NCBI GenBank assembly: GCA_902761655.1
Contig: CACWLD010000009.1
Span: 1 to 64,000 of the forward strand
Length of the DNA stretch: 64,000 nt
Reading direction: 5' to 3'
Source of the DNA: an uncultured Bacteroidia bacterium
GTDB lineage: Bacteria; Bacteroidota; Bacteroidia; Bacteroidales; UBA932
The notes beneath the pieces are model-generated. The model was not told the DNA's origin. It searched no databases and saw only the letters and a list, made by a program, of their open reading frames with translations. How positions within the stretch are numbered: the stretch's first letter is position 1; every line of letters begins with the position of its first letter. The translations under genes were made by a program, and so were the position numbers. Positions 15,883 to 25,945 of the stretch are shown here, piece after piece.

Positions 15883-17498
15883 GTAAATTCAAGACCAACG
15901 TCAAGGGGCTCCTCAAGATGGTCAGGCCCCTCCGGAAATCCCTCGCGGTAAGCGTGCTTATAGGAATAGTACGCATTGCCGCATCCTTGGGGTTCGTGTG
16001 GGTGTGCAAGGCCCTGGTGGATATAGCAACGGGGGAGCGTTCCGCCTCCCTGGGCCTGTATATAGGCATAATGGCAGGCATAATGCTGGTGCAGATACTG
16101 GCGTCGGCGGCGGCTTCGTACTGGGAGAATTACATCTCCGTGAACACCCTCAACAAACTGCGTTTCGACACTTTCTCCCACGTTCTGGGCAGCACCTGGA
16201 ACGGAAAGGAAACATATAACAGCGGAGACACCGTAAACCGTCTCCAGGAAGACGCCCGCGTCCTTACGGACCTTATGTGCAGTCGCATACCGGACGTGAT
16301 CATCACGCTCTGCCAGCTTGCGGCGGCATCGCTGTTCCTGCTTGCAATGGCGCCAAAGCTGCTATGGCTGCTGCTCATCTTTATGATAGTTGCCGTGGTG
16401 GGCAGCCGTATGTTCTTCAAGCTCATACAGGAACTTACCCGCAAGATCCGCTCGAAGGACGGGGAAATCCAGCAGTATATGCAGGAAAACCTGCTCAACA
16501 GGGTACTTGTGCTTACCCTTGTGGGCTCGGAGAGGGTGCTGGAAAAGCTCGGCTGGATGCAGAAGGATGTAAGGGACAACACCGTTAAAAGGCTCAATTA
16601 CAACGCGGTAGCCCGCGGGTTTATGCATTTCGGGTTCATTGCGGGATATGCGGCTGCATTCCTCTGGGGAGTGTTGGGAATCAAGGACGGAACCGTGACA
16701 TACGGTATGATGACCGCCTTCCTGCAGCTGGTGGGCCAGGTTCAGAGGCCAATAGCGGACCTGAGCCGTCACGTGCCGGCATTCATCCACGCAATGGTTT
16801 CAGTAGAAAGGATTATGGATCTCCAGAACCTTGAGCTGGAAGTGAAAGAGGAACCCATCTTGCTTTCCGGTGCGCCCGGAATAGATGTCAAGGACCTGTC
16901 ATTCTCCTATCCGGACCAGAACAGAGCCGTTTTCGAACACTTCAACTATTCATTCGCCCCCGGATCTATGACCGTCATTATGGGACCTACGGGTTCAGGA
17001 AAAAGTACCCTGGTCAAACTCATAATGGGCCTTCTCAGGCCTTCTGACGGGGAAATTACGGTGGGAGAGGAGCGCTCAGGCGTTGCCGTGAGGGGCAATT
17101 TTATGTATGTCCCGCAAGGCAACAGCCTGCTCAGCGGCTCCATTCGCGAAAACCTGCTTCTTGCGAATGCAGAAGCCACGGAAGCGGATATGTGGCGCGT
17201 GCTCTCGCAGGCCAAGGCTGACTTTGTGAAGGACCTTCCTGAAGGGCTGGACGAGCGCTGCGGTGAGGTTGGAAGCGGCCTGAGCGAGGGCCAGTCCCAG
17301 CGCATCGCCATAGCAAGGGCGCTGCTCCACCCCGGCGGCATCCTCATCCTTGACGAAGCCACCTCCGCACTGGACGCAGAAACTGAAAAGGATCTGCTGG
17401 AGAACCTGTACGCTGCATATCATTCCACAAAGACCATATTGTTCATATCCCACAGGGACGCCGTAGCCGGATACTCTGACTCCGTCCTGAAGCTGTAG
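15879..17498 (+). CDS. ABC exporter, fused membrane and ATPase domains
   Basis: The protein has 539 residues. The N-terminal half (about 1-300) has six predicted membrane segments. The ATPase half has Walker A GPTGSGKST near residue 369, the signature LSEGQSQR, Walker B ILILDEATSALD, and the switch His in FISHRD. This half-transporter would dimerise and export a lipid, drug or peptide. No C39 peptidase domain is present, so any leader cleavage would need a partner such as the adjacent peptidase-like protein. The ATG at 15879 overlaps the previous stop (ATGA), and the region includes one of the rare CATG sites. addB starts 4 bp after the stop. Confidence 0.88.
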   Translation: MSKFKTNVKGLLKMVRPLRKSLAVSVLIGIVRIAASLGFVWVCKALVDIATGERSASLGLYIGIMAGIMLVQILASAAASYWENYISVNTLNKLRFDTFSHVLGSTWNGKETYNSGDTVNRLQEDARVLTDLMCSRIPDVIITLCQLAAASLFLLAMAPKLLWLLLIFMIVAVVGSRMFFKLIQELTRKIRSKDGEIQQYMQENLLNRVLVLTLVGSERVLEKLGWMQKDVRDNTVKRLNYNAVARGFMHFGFIAGYAAAFLWGVLGIKDGTVTYGMMTAFLQLVGQVQRPIADLSRHVPAFIHAMVSVERIMDLQNLELEVKEEPILLSGAPGIDVKDLSFSYPDQNRAVFEHFNYSFAPGSMTVIMGPTGSGKSTLVKLIMGLLRPSDGEITVGEERSGVAVRGNFMYVPQGNSLLSGSIRENLLLANAEATEADMWRVLSQAKADFVKDLPEGLDERCGEVGSGLSEGQSQRIAIARALLHPGGILILDEATSALDAETEKDLLENLYAAYHSTKTILFISHRDAVAGYSDSVLKL

Positions 17499-17501
17499 CC
17501 A

Positions 17502-20336
17502 ATGAAACCATTCCTCAAGCAAGTGGCGGATCACTATTTCGCCACAGGTGAAATATCCCGTTTCTGCTTTGTTTTCCCAAACAGGCGGTCCCAGCTGTTC
17601 TTCCAGAAATGGCTGTCGGACCTTGTGAAGGAAAGCGGGCGGCCTGTGCTCGCCCCCGCAATGCTTACGGTGAACGATTTCTTTTACAAGATAAGCGGCG
17701 CAAGGCCGGTGGACAGGATCAATCTGCTTCTTGTGTTATATGACTGCTACAGGGAGCTGAATCCTGCGGCGGAGGCCTTGGATGATTTCATATTCTGGGG
17801 CGATGTCCTACTAGGAGATTTTGACGATGTGGACAAATACCTTGTTCCTGCGGCCAGCCTCTTCACGGACGTATCCCAGTATAAGGAAATGCAGGACGAT
17901 TTCTCCTACCTGACGGACTCCCAGAAAGAGGCGGTGAAACGCTTCATATCAAATTTTGGCGCTTCTGGAAGCTATGAGGCTTCCCGGCAGGGGCCGGTGA
18001 AGGAGCGCTTCCTTCAGATATGGAACATACTTTTCCCTCTGTACAGCAACTTCAAGGAAACATTGCGCAGCCGTGGGATGTCCTATGGGGGAATGGTGTA
18101 CAGGGATCTGGCGGAAAGCCTTCAGGAGCAGTCTGCAGTGGATATCCTGGGCAAGTATTTCCCGGCCGGGACCACATTTGTGTTCACCGGGCTCAACGCC
18201 CTGTGCGAGTGTGAGAAAAAGATCCTTTCGCGTATGCGCGATGCCGGAATAGCGCAGTTCTGCTGGGATTATTCATCCGATATGATAAAGGACCCGCGCA
18301 ACCGCTCATCCTTCTTTATGAGGGACAATGTGGTGGCTTATCCGCAAGCGTTCACGCCTGATCCGGAGCCCCTTGGGGAGCCTTATATAGAGGTGATTGG
18401 AGTCCCGTCCTCCGTGGGCTGCGCAAAGCAGCTTCCACGGATCCTGGATTCCGTGAATCCCGGATCCCTGGACACTGCGGTGGTGCTCCCGGAGGAGAGC
18501 CTGCTGATACCCGTGCTAAACTCCATTCCGGAGAAGATACAGGACATAAACGTCACTATGGGCTATCCTATGCAGGGGAGCGCCTTCTTTGCCCTTATGG
18601 ACGAAATTGCCCGTATGCAGCTCAACCTGCGTTTCAAGGATGGCAGGTGGATGTTCTACCACAGGAATGTGTGGGCGGTGTTCTCCAATTCGGTGTTGAC
18701 TTCCATCCTGGACAGTGAGGGCGCTGAAGTTATAAAGACAATCCGAAAGGCGGCAAAATATTATATCCCTCAGGAAGATTTTGCAGGCAGTGCGTTGCTG
18801 GAGGCAATATTCAGCCCTGTTGTAACGGACACGGCAGATGCGTCCGGAGCCCAGGCAACGGCCCTTTCAGGGTATCTGCTGGAGCTTGCAGGGAAGTTTG
18901 GGGTATTGTTGAAGGACGCTCCGGGAATGACCCTGGAACTGGACTTTTCAAGGCAGTACTACCAAGATCTCAACCGCTTGAGGAGCAAGGAGATGGCAGT
19001 GCTGGCAAAGACCTTCGCGCGCCTGGTGGTCCAGGCGGAAGCGTCCCGCAGCGTCCCATTCAAGGGAGAGCCCCTCAAGGGGCTCCAGATAATGGGACCG
19101 CTGGAAACGCGCGCCCTGGACTTCGAGAACCTCATCATACTTTCCTGCAACGAGGGAGTCTTCCCGCGCAGGGACGTCAGTTCGTCCTTCATTCCCCCTG
19201 AACTGCGCCGTGGCTTCGGCCTTCCTGCCTATGAGTATCAGGATGCCGTGTGGGCGTATTATTTCTACAGGATGATCCAGCGTGCAAAACGCATATTCCT
19301 GCTGTATGATTCCCGTACGGAGGGGCTTAAGAGCGGTGAGGAGAGCCGCTATATCAAGCAGCTGGAGCTGCATTTCGGCAAGGAATTCAAGCGAGTGACT
19401 GTCAACTCCCCAATTGTGAAGCCGGATCCTCCGCTCCCAATTGAAAAGACGCCGGAAGACATAAAGATACTGGAGGAAATGGTATTTTCCGCTTCTTCCG
19501 TCCAGAACTACCTGGCCTGCCCGGCAAAGTTCTACTACTCTTCCGTAAAGGGTCTTGAAGAGGTGGAAGACGTAGAGGAATCCCTGCAGGCCAACCAGAT
19601 AGGAAACGTCCTCCACAAGCTTATGCAGCACATTTATGGCGTCAAGGGCGGGATTGTGAAGGCGGATTACATAAAACGCTGGGCAAAGGATGAAGCTTCC
19701 CTCAAGGCAAAGATTTACGAATTGATAAGGGCGGAGCTCAAGACCCCGGACGTGACCGGCCGCAACCTGATATTTGCAAACGTCATATGCAAGTATGCCG
19801 TACAGATACTCCAAAGGGATTGCGAACTCCTTGAAGAACAGGGAGCGGACTGCTTCAATATCCTGAGCCTGGAAATGAAGGATAAGGTGAAAATTTGCGG
19901 CAGACCGTTCAAGGGCTTCATAGACAGGCTGGATTCCCTCAGGCCCGGTATGGTGCGCGTGTCGGACTACAAGACCGGCAAGGTGACGGACCAGGAAATT
20001 GCCATAGAGGATGCCACTGCGGCCGAATTGGCAGATAATATATTTTCCCCGGAATCCACCGAACGGCCCAAGATAGCCTTCCAGCTGTATGTGTATGACA
20101 AGATAGTGCGGGACAAATATCCGGACGCACGCATTTTCAACTCCATATACCCAACGGTGCGGCTGTTCAAGGAACCTGTTCCCGTACAGGAATGCAGCGA
20201 GGAATTCATAAGGCAGATGGATACCCGCCTGGAAGAGACCTTCAATGAAATGTTCGACCCTCAGACGGGCTTCAGGCGCACCTCTGACGACAAGGTATGC
20301 TCATATTGTGACTTTAAAATGCTCTGCGGGAAATGA
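17502..20336 (+). CDS. addB: AddB-like PD-(D/E)XK nuclease subunit
   Basis: The protein has 944 residues. It is the partner of AddA in the helicase-nuclease that processes double-strand breaks for RecA. The N-terminus (FVFPNRRSQLFFQKWL) lacks a Walker A lysine motif, as in inactivated AddB helicase domains. The C-terminal RecB-type nuclease has VSDYKTGK near residue 822. A likely 4Fe-4S cluster uses Cys at about 673 (LACPAKFYY) and three in the C-terminal CSYCDFKMLCG. The gene overlaps addA by ATGA. The symbol follows the domain organisation; sequence similarity to Bacillus AddB is low. Confidence 0.87.
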   Translation: MKPFLKQVADHYFATGEISRFCFVFPNRRSQLFFQKWLSDLVKESGRPVLAPAMLTVNDFFYKISGARPVDRINLLLVLYDCYRELNPAAEALDDFIFWGDVLLGDFDDVDKYLVPAASLFTDVSQYKEMQDDFSYLTDSQKEAVKRFISNFGASGSYEASRQGPVKERFLQIWNILFPLYSNFKETLRSRGMSYGGMVYRDLAESLQEQSAVDILGKYFPAGTTFVFTGLNALCECEKKILSRMRDAGIAQFCWDYSSDMIKDPRNRSSFFMRDNVVAYPQAFTPDPEPLGEPYIEVIGVPSSVGCAKQLPRILDSVNPGSLDTAVVLPEESLLIPVLNSIPEKIQDINVTMGYPMQGSAFFALMDEIARMQLNLRFKDGRWMFYHRNVWAVFSNSVLTSILDSEGAEVIKTIRKAAKYYIPQEDFAGSALLEAIFSPVVTDTADASGAQATALSGYLLELAGKFGVLLKDAPGMTLELDFSRQYYQDLNRLRSKEMAVLAKTFARLVVQAEASRSVPFKGEPLKGLQIMGPLETRALDFENLIILSCNEGVFPRRDVSSSFIPPELRRGFGLPAYEYQDAVWAYYFYRMIQRAKRIFLLYDSRTEGLKSGEESRYIKQLELHFGKEFKRVTVNSPIVKPDPPLPIEKTPEDIKILEEMVFSASSVQNYLACPAKFYYSSVKGLEEVEDVEESLQANQIGNVLHKLMQHIYGVKGGIVKADYIKRWAKDEASLKAKIYELIRAELKTPDVTGRNLIFANVICKYAVQILQRDCELLEEQGADCFNILSLEMKDKVKICGRPFKGFIDRLDSLRPGMVRVSDYKTGKVTDQEIAIEDATAAELADNIFSPESTERPKIAFQLYVYDKIVRDKYPDARIFNSIYPTVRLFKEPVPVQECSEEFIRQMDTRLEETFNEMFDPQTGFRRTSDDKVCSYCDFKMLCGK

Positions 20337-23065
20337 TAGACATAAAGAAAGCTTCGGCGGGTTCGGGAAAGACCTACCAGCTGGCAGAGACATATCTGAA
20401 GTGCCTGGCGGAATCCGTAGACGAAAACGCCTACAGGCACATCCTTGCCGTTACCTTCACCAACAAGGCAACCGCGGAGATGAAGAGCCGTATCCTGCGG
20501 CGCCTTCACGAAAAGGCGGCGGAGGATCCGCGCTCAGAGCGCATCTTAGTATCCATCCTGCACGATTACAGCGCATTCAGCGTCAGCACCATAGACAAGT
20601 TCTTCCAGCAGGTTCTCCGGTCTTTTGCCCGGGAACTGGGCTATTTCTCCGCCTATCAGGTGGAACTGGATACTCCGGCAGTGGTCAGGGAGTCAGTAGA
20701 CCGGCTTCTGGACGGTATAACAGAGAATGATAAGGAATTGATAGACTGGCTTGACGAGATTGTGGTCAAGCAGCTGTCGGAGGGAAAGCGCCTTTATCTG
20801 GAAAACGACCTCTATTCAATCTGCGGACTGCTCCGCACCCTGCGCCAGAGTCCGGAAGTGCTCTCAAAGGAGAATCTGGCAAAGAAAAGGGCCGATTGCA
20901 TAAGGATAATAGAGAGGTTCAACAAGCGGACATATGAGCTGGCGCCCGAACTGGCAAAAGACGCAGGCCGCCTTGGCAAGATACCATATCCTAAGGTTAC
21001 TGATTTCAAGAAAGCCTCAAGCGAGGCCCAGGCCCATTTCCTGGAGGGCTACAAGCTCTACAACACCGCCCAGATCATACTTCCGCTTACATACACCCTG
21101 GGAATTGCCAGGGACTATTACGCCAGCCAGGACGCCCTCACCAGGGAAAAGAACATAATGTGCCTGGACGACTCCACAACCATCCTCAAGGGAATAATTG
21201 ACGGCAGCGACGCCCCGTTCGTATATGAGAAACTGGGCGTGCGGTACCGCAATTTCCTCCTGGACGAATTCCAGGACACTTCCGATGTGCAGTGGGACAA
21301 CTTCTATCCTCTGCTCAAGGAAAGCAACGACAACGGCAATTCCAGCCTTATAGTGGGAGATGTCAAGCAGAGCATATACAGGTGGAGGGGATCTGACTGG
21401 AGGCTGCTCGCCTCGCGCCTCCCGTCGCAGTTCCCCGGGGCTTCCATAACGCCCCTGGACGGCAACTGGCGCAGCTGCTCCCAGATAGTGGAATTCAACA
21501 ACCGCTTCTTTGAGTACGCTGCGGCGCAGCTGGGCCTTTCGGACCTCTATTCCGATGTCCGCCAGAAGGTGATGACCAAGGATCCCGCCCCGGGAATGGT
21601 GCAGATTGAGTTCGTCCCGGACGCTGAGCAGCTTGATACCCTGTTCAACTGTATATGTCAGGCTCGGGAGCAGGGCGCGCGTTACAGCGACATTGCCGTG
21701 CTGGTGCGGGCCAACAAGGAAGGGGCGTCGGTCGCCGAGTATCTTATAGGCAAAGGCCTTCCCGTGATTACGGACGATTCCCTTGACGCAAAGGCTTCCG
21801 TAACGGTTCGCCGCCTGGTAGCCTTGCTGGAATGCCTTGACAATAAGGACAATACAATCAGTTCCTTCTATGCGCAGTCCCTTGATATGCAGTACCCGCA
21901 GGCCTACCATTCGCTTACGGACCTCTGCGAGTACTTCCTGCGCTCACTGCTTGCGCAGTATCCGCAGGAAGCCGCCGGGGAGGTCCTGCACATCCAGTCC
22001 TTTATGGACAACCTCCAGGACTGGGTTTCAGTAAACGGCAACAACCTGGCGGCTTTCCTCAAGTACTGGAAGGACGCCAAGGTAAAGATATCCTCGCCTC
22101 CGGCATCGGATTCCATACGCGTGATAACGGTCCATAAGTCCAAGGGACTGGAATTCCCGTATGTCATATTCCCGTTCGCGGACAAGGTTGACTTGTATCA
22201 GGCCGGCGATGTCTGGTGCGCATATGACGGAGTCCGCTATCCCGTAAAACTTTACGCCGGGACCACCGCAAATTCCTGCTTTGACAAGGATCTGGAGGTT
22301 GAGCAGAGGATGCAGGCCATAGATAACCTGAACATCTTTTACGTTGCACTTACAAGGGCGGTTAACCAGCTTACAGTAATAGCAAAGGAACCTGCCAAGT
22401 CATTCCGTGATGCGGTGGACAAAGGAAAAGCACTCTCTTTTACCAATATGTCCCAGGTGCTGTTCGCATATGCGAAGACCACTGGATTCCTATACGGAAC
22501 CCCTTATGATTTCAATTCCCTTGAGCGTCAGGATAACACCGGGAACACCATACAGGGAGATTACCTTTCAATCCCTGTGGGCTCACGCCTTCCTGTCCCG
22601 GACGATTCCTCAGACTTCTTCAGCGAGGACGGAATAGGCACAAAGGTATCCCCGCGCATAAACGGAATAGTCCTGCACGATATCCTGTCCCAGGTGGGAA
22701 CCATCGAGGACCTTAGGGATGCGGTTGAAGCCGCTGTCAGGGACGGCCTGCTCCCGCAGGAGGATGCGGAGAGGGACTACGCACTGCTGCAGGACGCCAT
22801 CCTGGCCCATCCGGAGTGGTTCGGCCCGGGGCTGAGCTCCCTCAACGAGGTGTCCATAATAGGGGAGGATGGGCAGCTGCACAGGCCCGACAGGGTTGTC
22901 AGCGGCCCGGACGGCACCGTGGTGGTGGATTACAAGTTTGGAGCGCCCAGGCAAAAGTATCGCAGCCAGGTGCAGGAGTATGTACGCCTGTACCGCAAAA
23001 TGGGGTATAAAAATGTTACCGGGTGCCTCTGGTACGTGCCTGAAAACAAGACGGAAGTGTTCTAG
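20333..23065 (+). CDS. addA: AddA-like UvrD-family helicase/nuclease subunit
   Basis: The protein has 910 residues. It is a superfamily 1 helicase with Walker A ASAGSGKT at residues 7-14, AVTFTNKATAEMK (motif Ia), LDEFQDTSDVQW near 310 (Walker B), VGDVKQSIYRWRG, and IRVITVHKSKGLEFPYV. A RecB-like nuclease region at the C-terminus has VVDYKFG near residue 865. It pairs with AddB in double-strand-break resection; recA lies 7 kb away. Its stop TAG shares a CTAG with the convergent recombinase gene. Confidence 0.9.
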   Translation: MIDIKKASAGSGKTYQLAETYLKCLAESVDENAYRHILAVTFTNKATAEMKSRILRRLHEKAAEDPRSERILVSILHDYSAFSVSTIDKFFQQVLRSFARELGYFSAYQVELDTPAVVRESVDRLLDGITENDKELIDWLDEIVVKQLSEGKRLYLENDLYSICGLLRTLRQSPEVLSKENLAKKRADCIRIIERFNKRTYELAPELAKDAGRLGKIPYPKVTDFKKASSEAQAHFLEGYKLYNTAQIILPLTYTLGIARDYYASQDALTREKNIMCLDDSTTILKGIIDGSDAPFVYEKLGVRYRNFLLDEFQDTSDVQWDNFYPLLKESNDNGNSSLIVGDVKQSIYRWRGSDWRLLASRLPSQFPGASITPLDGNWRSCSQIVEFNNRFFEYAAAQLGLSDLYSDVRQKVMTKDPAPGMVQIEFVPDAEQLDTLFNCICQAREQGARYSDIAVLVRANKEGASVAEYLIGKGLPVITDDSLDAKASVTVRRLVALLECLDNKDNTISSFYAQSLDMQYPQAYHSLTDLCEYFLRSLLAQYPQEAAGEVLHIQSFMDNLQDWVSVNGNNLAAFLKYWKDAKVKISSPPASDSIRVITVHKSKGLEFPYVIFPFADKVDLYQAGDVWCAYDGVRYPVKLYAGTTANSCFDKDLEVEQRMQAIDNLNIFYVALTRAVNQLTVIAKEPAKSFRDAVDKGKALSFTNMSQVLFAYAKTTGFLYGTPYDFNSLERQDNTGNTIQGDYLSIPVGSRLPVPDDSSDFFSEDGIGTKVSPRINGIVLHDILSQVGTIEDLRDAVEAAVRDGLLPQEDAERDYALLQDAILAHPEWFGPGLSSLNEVSIIGEDGQLHRPDRVVSGPDGTVVVDYKFGAPRQKYRSQVQEYVRLYRKMGYKNVTGCLWYVPENKTEVF

Positions 23066-23940
23066 GACTTCCTTGGATGATGTTCCAGGACGGCGGCCTG
23101 CCAGGTGGAGCTGTCAATGTGTGTGTAGATCTCCGTGGTCAGTATGCTCTCGTGACCCAGCATTTCCTGGACGGCCCGGAGATCGGCGCCGTTTTCTATA
23201 AGATGGGTGGCAAATGAATGCCTGAAGGTGTGGGGAGAGATATCCTTGAAAATGCCGGCGGCAATAGCCTGGGCCTTGATCATCTTGAACATTGAGACGC
23301 GGCTGAGGTTTTTCCCGAAGCGGTTGAGGAAAAGGATATCGTCATACTCCGGCCCGGCAGGGACTTCGCGCACCGCAAGATATGCCTCCAGGGCGTCCGC
23401 TTCGCTTCCGCCAACGGGCACAATGCGCTGCTTGTTTCCCTTTCCTATTATGCGCAGGAACCTTTCCTTGAGGTAAAGGTCTGAGATGCGCAGCCCCACG
23501 GCTTCGCTCACCCGCAGGCCGCTGCCGTACAGGGTCTCAAGGATGGCCCTGTCGCGCAGCCCCCTGGCGGTGGAAGTGTCCACGGAACCAATGATCCGGT
23601 CCACTTCCTCAACGCTCAGTACGGCTGGCAGGTAGCGTCCCAGCTTAGGGGAATCCACATTGTCGCAGGGATTGTCCTTGCGGAGGCCTTCCAGTACCGT
23701 CCAGTCAAAGAAGGACCGCAAAGCACTGAGCATCCGGGCCTGGGAACGCTTGGAAAGTTCTTCGGCCCTGGCCCCTATGTATTCCGTGATGTCCGCCGTG
23801 GTTGCCTTTGCTGGACTCCCGTTGCAGAAATCCGCAAACTCAGCAACGTCAGAACAATAAGATGCCACCGTGTTAGGTGACATCTTACGTTCTATCCTCA
23901 GATAGTAGTTAAAGTTGGAGAGTAGCGTACTTTTTCCCAT
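23062..23940 (-). CDS. xerD: XerD-type tyrosine recombinase
   Basis: The protein has 292 residues. The N-terminal SAM-like domain (FNYYLRIERKMSPNTVASY) and the catalytic domain are complete. Catalytic residues: Arg143 (GSGLRVSEA), Lys in IGKGNKQR, His237 and Arg240 (PHTFRHSFATHL), His263 (LGHES), Tyr272 (EIYTHI). The length and motifs fit Xer chromosome-dimer resolution rather than an integron or transposon integrase, although XerC versus XerD cannot be settled here. The start overlaps the end of the DPP III gene by 32 bp. A longer in-frame extension was rejected. No mobile element is visible beside it. Confidence 0.88.
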   Translation of the reverse strand: MGKSTLLSNFNYYLRIERKMSPNTVASYCSDVAEFADFCNGSPAKATTADITEYIGARAEELSKRSQARMLSALRSFFDWTVLEGLRKDNPCDNVDSPKLGRYLPAVLSVEEVDRIIGSVDTSTARGLRDRAILETLYGSGLRVSEAVGLRISDLYLKERFLRIIGKGNKQRIVPVGGSEADALEAYLAVREVPAGPEYDDILFLNRFGKNLSRVSMFKMIKAQAIAAGIFKDISPHTFRHSFATHLIENGADLRAVQEMLGHESILTTEIYTHIDSSTWQAAVLEHHPRKS

Positions 23941-25918
23941 ATTCGAGCATCTGCTCAAGGTAGTTGTCCTTGTAGACAATCTCGTAGTCCACAATTTCCC
24001 TGCCCTTGTAAACGGGTACGATTTCCGGGTTGATGAATCCGCCGTACGGCTTGAGGTTCAGGGCCTCATAACGCGCCTTGACCTCCTTGTGGAGTTCAGG
24101 GTCAATGTTCACGGCGTAGGTCTCGATGAGTTTCTTGCCGGCGGCGTAGTCGCCTTCGGACTTGATGCGCTGTATTTCAGCGAGCAGCTGGGCGAAAAGG
24201 CCCCTTAGCGCCTGGAAGTCATTGACAACGAAGTATGTCTTGCCGTCTCGCACTTTTTTCTCTATCACATTGTCCTTTGCACCTTTCTCATAGCACCATT
24301 CTGCAATGAGCTTGCGGTTTTGCATATGGGCTTCGGTGTTGGGACGTCCAAGTTCAACGCGGTTGAACTGCACGAAAAGACCGTTGCGGATATATGCTGA
24401 ATACTCTGCCTTATAGGCTTCCGGGTCCGGCATAATTCCCAGTTCCACCATCTTTGGATCTGCAGTATAATACAGCCCGAAGAGGTCTGCCCTTGCCTCC
24501 TCCAGCGCGGAAGAGTACTCTCCCAGCGCGGTGGTTGACACTCCCGGAAGGAGCTGTCCGGAGCCGTGGCCGAGGCACTCGTGCAGGTCTGTGTGGATTT
24601 CGTCGGCGTAGGAGCCGTATTTCTTGTAGAACTCAATTTCAGCATCGTCATATGCAAACTCCTTGAGGGCGCTGGCGGGGGATTCCTCCGCGGCGTAGTC
24701 GTATGCGTGGGTGATGTTTGCAATGGTCACCGACTTGCTGCCGTGGTCCTTGCGTATCCAGTCTGCATTGGGGAGGTTGATTCCGATAGGAGTGGAAGGA
24801 TAGCTGTCTCCTGCAAGGCAAACAGCGTTCACTACCTTTGCGGTGATGCCCTTTACCTCCTTCTTCTTGAAACGGGGGTCTATAGGGGCGTTGTCCTCGA
24901 ACCACTGGGCGTTGCCGCACAGGATTTCGGTGCGCTCGGAGGCGGCCTTGTCCTTGATGTTCACGTAGCCTTCCCAGGCGCCCTTGCGGCCAAGGGGATC
25001 GTTGTAATCCTCTACAAAGCCGTTTATGAAATCTACCGTGCCTTCAGTGTCCTTGACCCACTCTACATTGAATTCATCCCATTTGCGCAGGTCTCCTGTC
25101 TTATAATACTCGATAAGCAGTTCAAGGGCGTGCTTCTGGATGTCGTTCTCAGCCACTGCGGCGGCCTTTTCCAACTGCTCGCAAATCTTGCTGAGAGCCT
25201 GGCCGTATATGCCGCCAACCTTCCAGGGCTTCTCAACCACCTTGCCGTTCTCCTTGACAACCTTGGTGTTGAGGCCGTATGATATGGGATGGGGGTCATC
25301 AGGTACTGCAATGGAAGCGTAGTAGTCTTCCACCTCCTGGCGGGTCACGCCGTCATAGAAATTGACGCCTGACAGCTGTACTATGTCTCCGTCAGTGCTT
25401 GTGGAGCGGCGCTGATCCTTTCCGGCCGATCCGTAGATGACAGGAAGAAGCAACTGGCATTTGCCACCGTCGCCCACAGATTCCATCAATGCCTGGAAAT
25501 ACGCCTGGGAGCACTCCGGAGTGAAGCGGTCCTCTGCGTAGTGGTGATATATTCCGTTGGAGAAGAACAGCCTTTTGGCGTAGGTCTCGAACTTCCTGAA
25601 GTCCTCTGAGCTGCGGTCTCCCTTGTAATTCTCAAGGATATTCTCTACAGCGTGCCTTATGCGGAGATTGTATTCTCCGTTCTGGTCCCAGAGTATGTCC
25701 CTTCCGTATTTTGCGGCTTCCGCCAGGTAGTATGCGTACTCTTTCTGCTGCAATGTGAGGTCTTCCCATCCGGGGACTTTATATCTCATTACCTTGAGGT
25801 CTGCGAACTCGTCCAGCAGGTAATGGAATTCCTTGATTTCCTCTTCTGTCCTCTGCTGGCAACCAGCTATGATTGCCAAGGCTCCAAAGCTTATCATAAT
25901 TCGTATTAATCTTTTCAT
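23909..25918 (-). CDS. Dipeptidyl peptidase III, M49 family, lipoprotein
   Basis: The protein has 669 residues. A lipoprotein signal peptide ends IIAGC. The M49 zinc site is present: HECLGHG (HExxxH) and EEARADLFGLYY supplying the third ligand. It removes dipeptides from the N-terminus of oligopeptides. The lipid anchor implies a periplasmic or surface location, unlike the cytosolic eukaryotic enzyme. The ATG at 25918 was chosen over an upstream in-frame codon because it places the signal peptide correctly. The promoter is 19 bp upstream and is back-to-back with that of tpiA. Confidence 0.92.
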   Translation of the reverse strand: MKRLIRIMISFGALAIIAGCQQRTEEEIKEFHYLLDEFADLKVMRYKVPGWEDLTLQQKEYAYYLAEAAKYGRDILWDQNGEYNLRIRHAVENILENYKGDRSSEDFRKFETYAKRLFFSNGIYHHYAEDRFTPECSQAYFQALMESVGDGGKCQLLLPVIYGSAGKDQRRSTSTDGDIVQLSGVNFYDGVTRQEVEDYYASIAVPDDPHPISYGLNTKVVKENGKVVEKPWKVGGIYGQALSKICEQLEKAAAVAENDIQKHALELLIEYYKTGDLRKWDEFNVEWVKDTEGTVDFINGFVEDYNDPLGRKGAWEGYVNIKDKAASERTEILCGNAQWFEDNAPIDPRFKKKEVKGITAKVVNAVCLAGDSYPSTPIGINLPNADWIRKDHGSKSVTIANITHAYDYAAEESPASALKEFAYDDAEIEFYKKYGSYADEIHTDLHECLGHGSGQLLPGVSTTALGEYSSALEEARADLFGLYYTADPKMVELGIMPDPEAYKAEYSAYIRNGLFVQFNRVELGRPNTEAHMQNRKLIAEWCYEKGAKDNVIEKKVRDGKTYFVVNDFQALRGLFAQLLAEIQRIKSEGDYAAGKKLIETYAVNIDPELHKEVKARYEALNLKPYGGFINPEIVPVYKGREIVDYEIVYKDNYLEQMLEYGKKYATLQL

Positions 25919-25936
25919 ATCATTCGTTTTCTCGTA

Positions 25937-25944
25937 CAAAAATA
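25937..25944 (-). promoter_or_regulatory. -7 box of the DPP III gene
   Basis: TATTTTTG on the minus strand fits TAnnTTTG, 18 bp from the ATG. It is separated from the divergent tpiA -7 box by the single base 25945. Confidence 0.6.
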
Positions 25945-25945
25945 G

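Noticed and set aside
23062..23940. Integrase of a mobile element
   Set aside because: The protein has the length and motifs of a housekeeping Xer recombinase. No attachment repeats, tRNA or cargo genes flank it.
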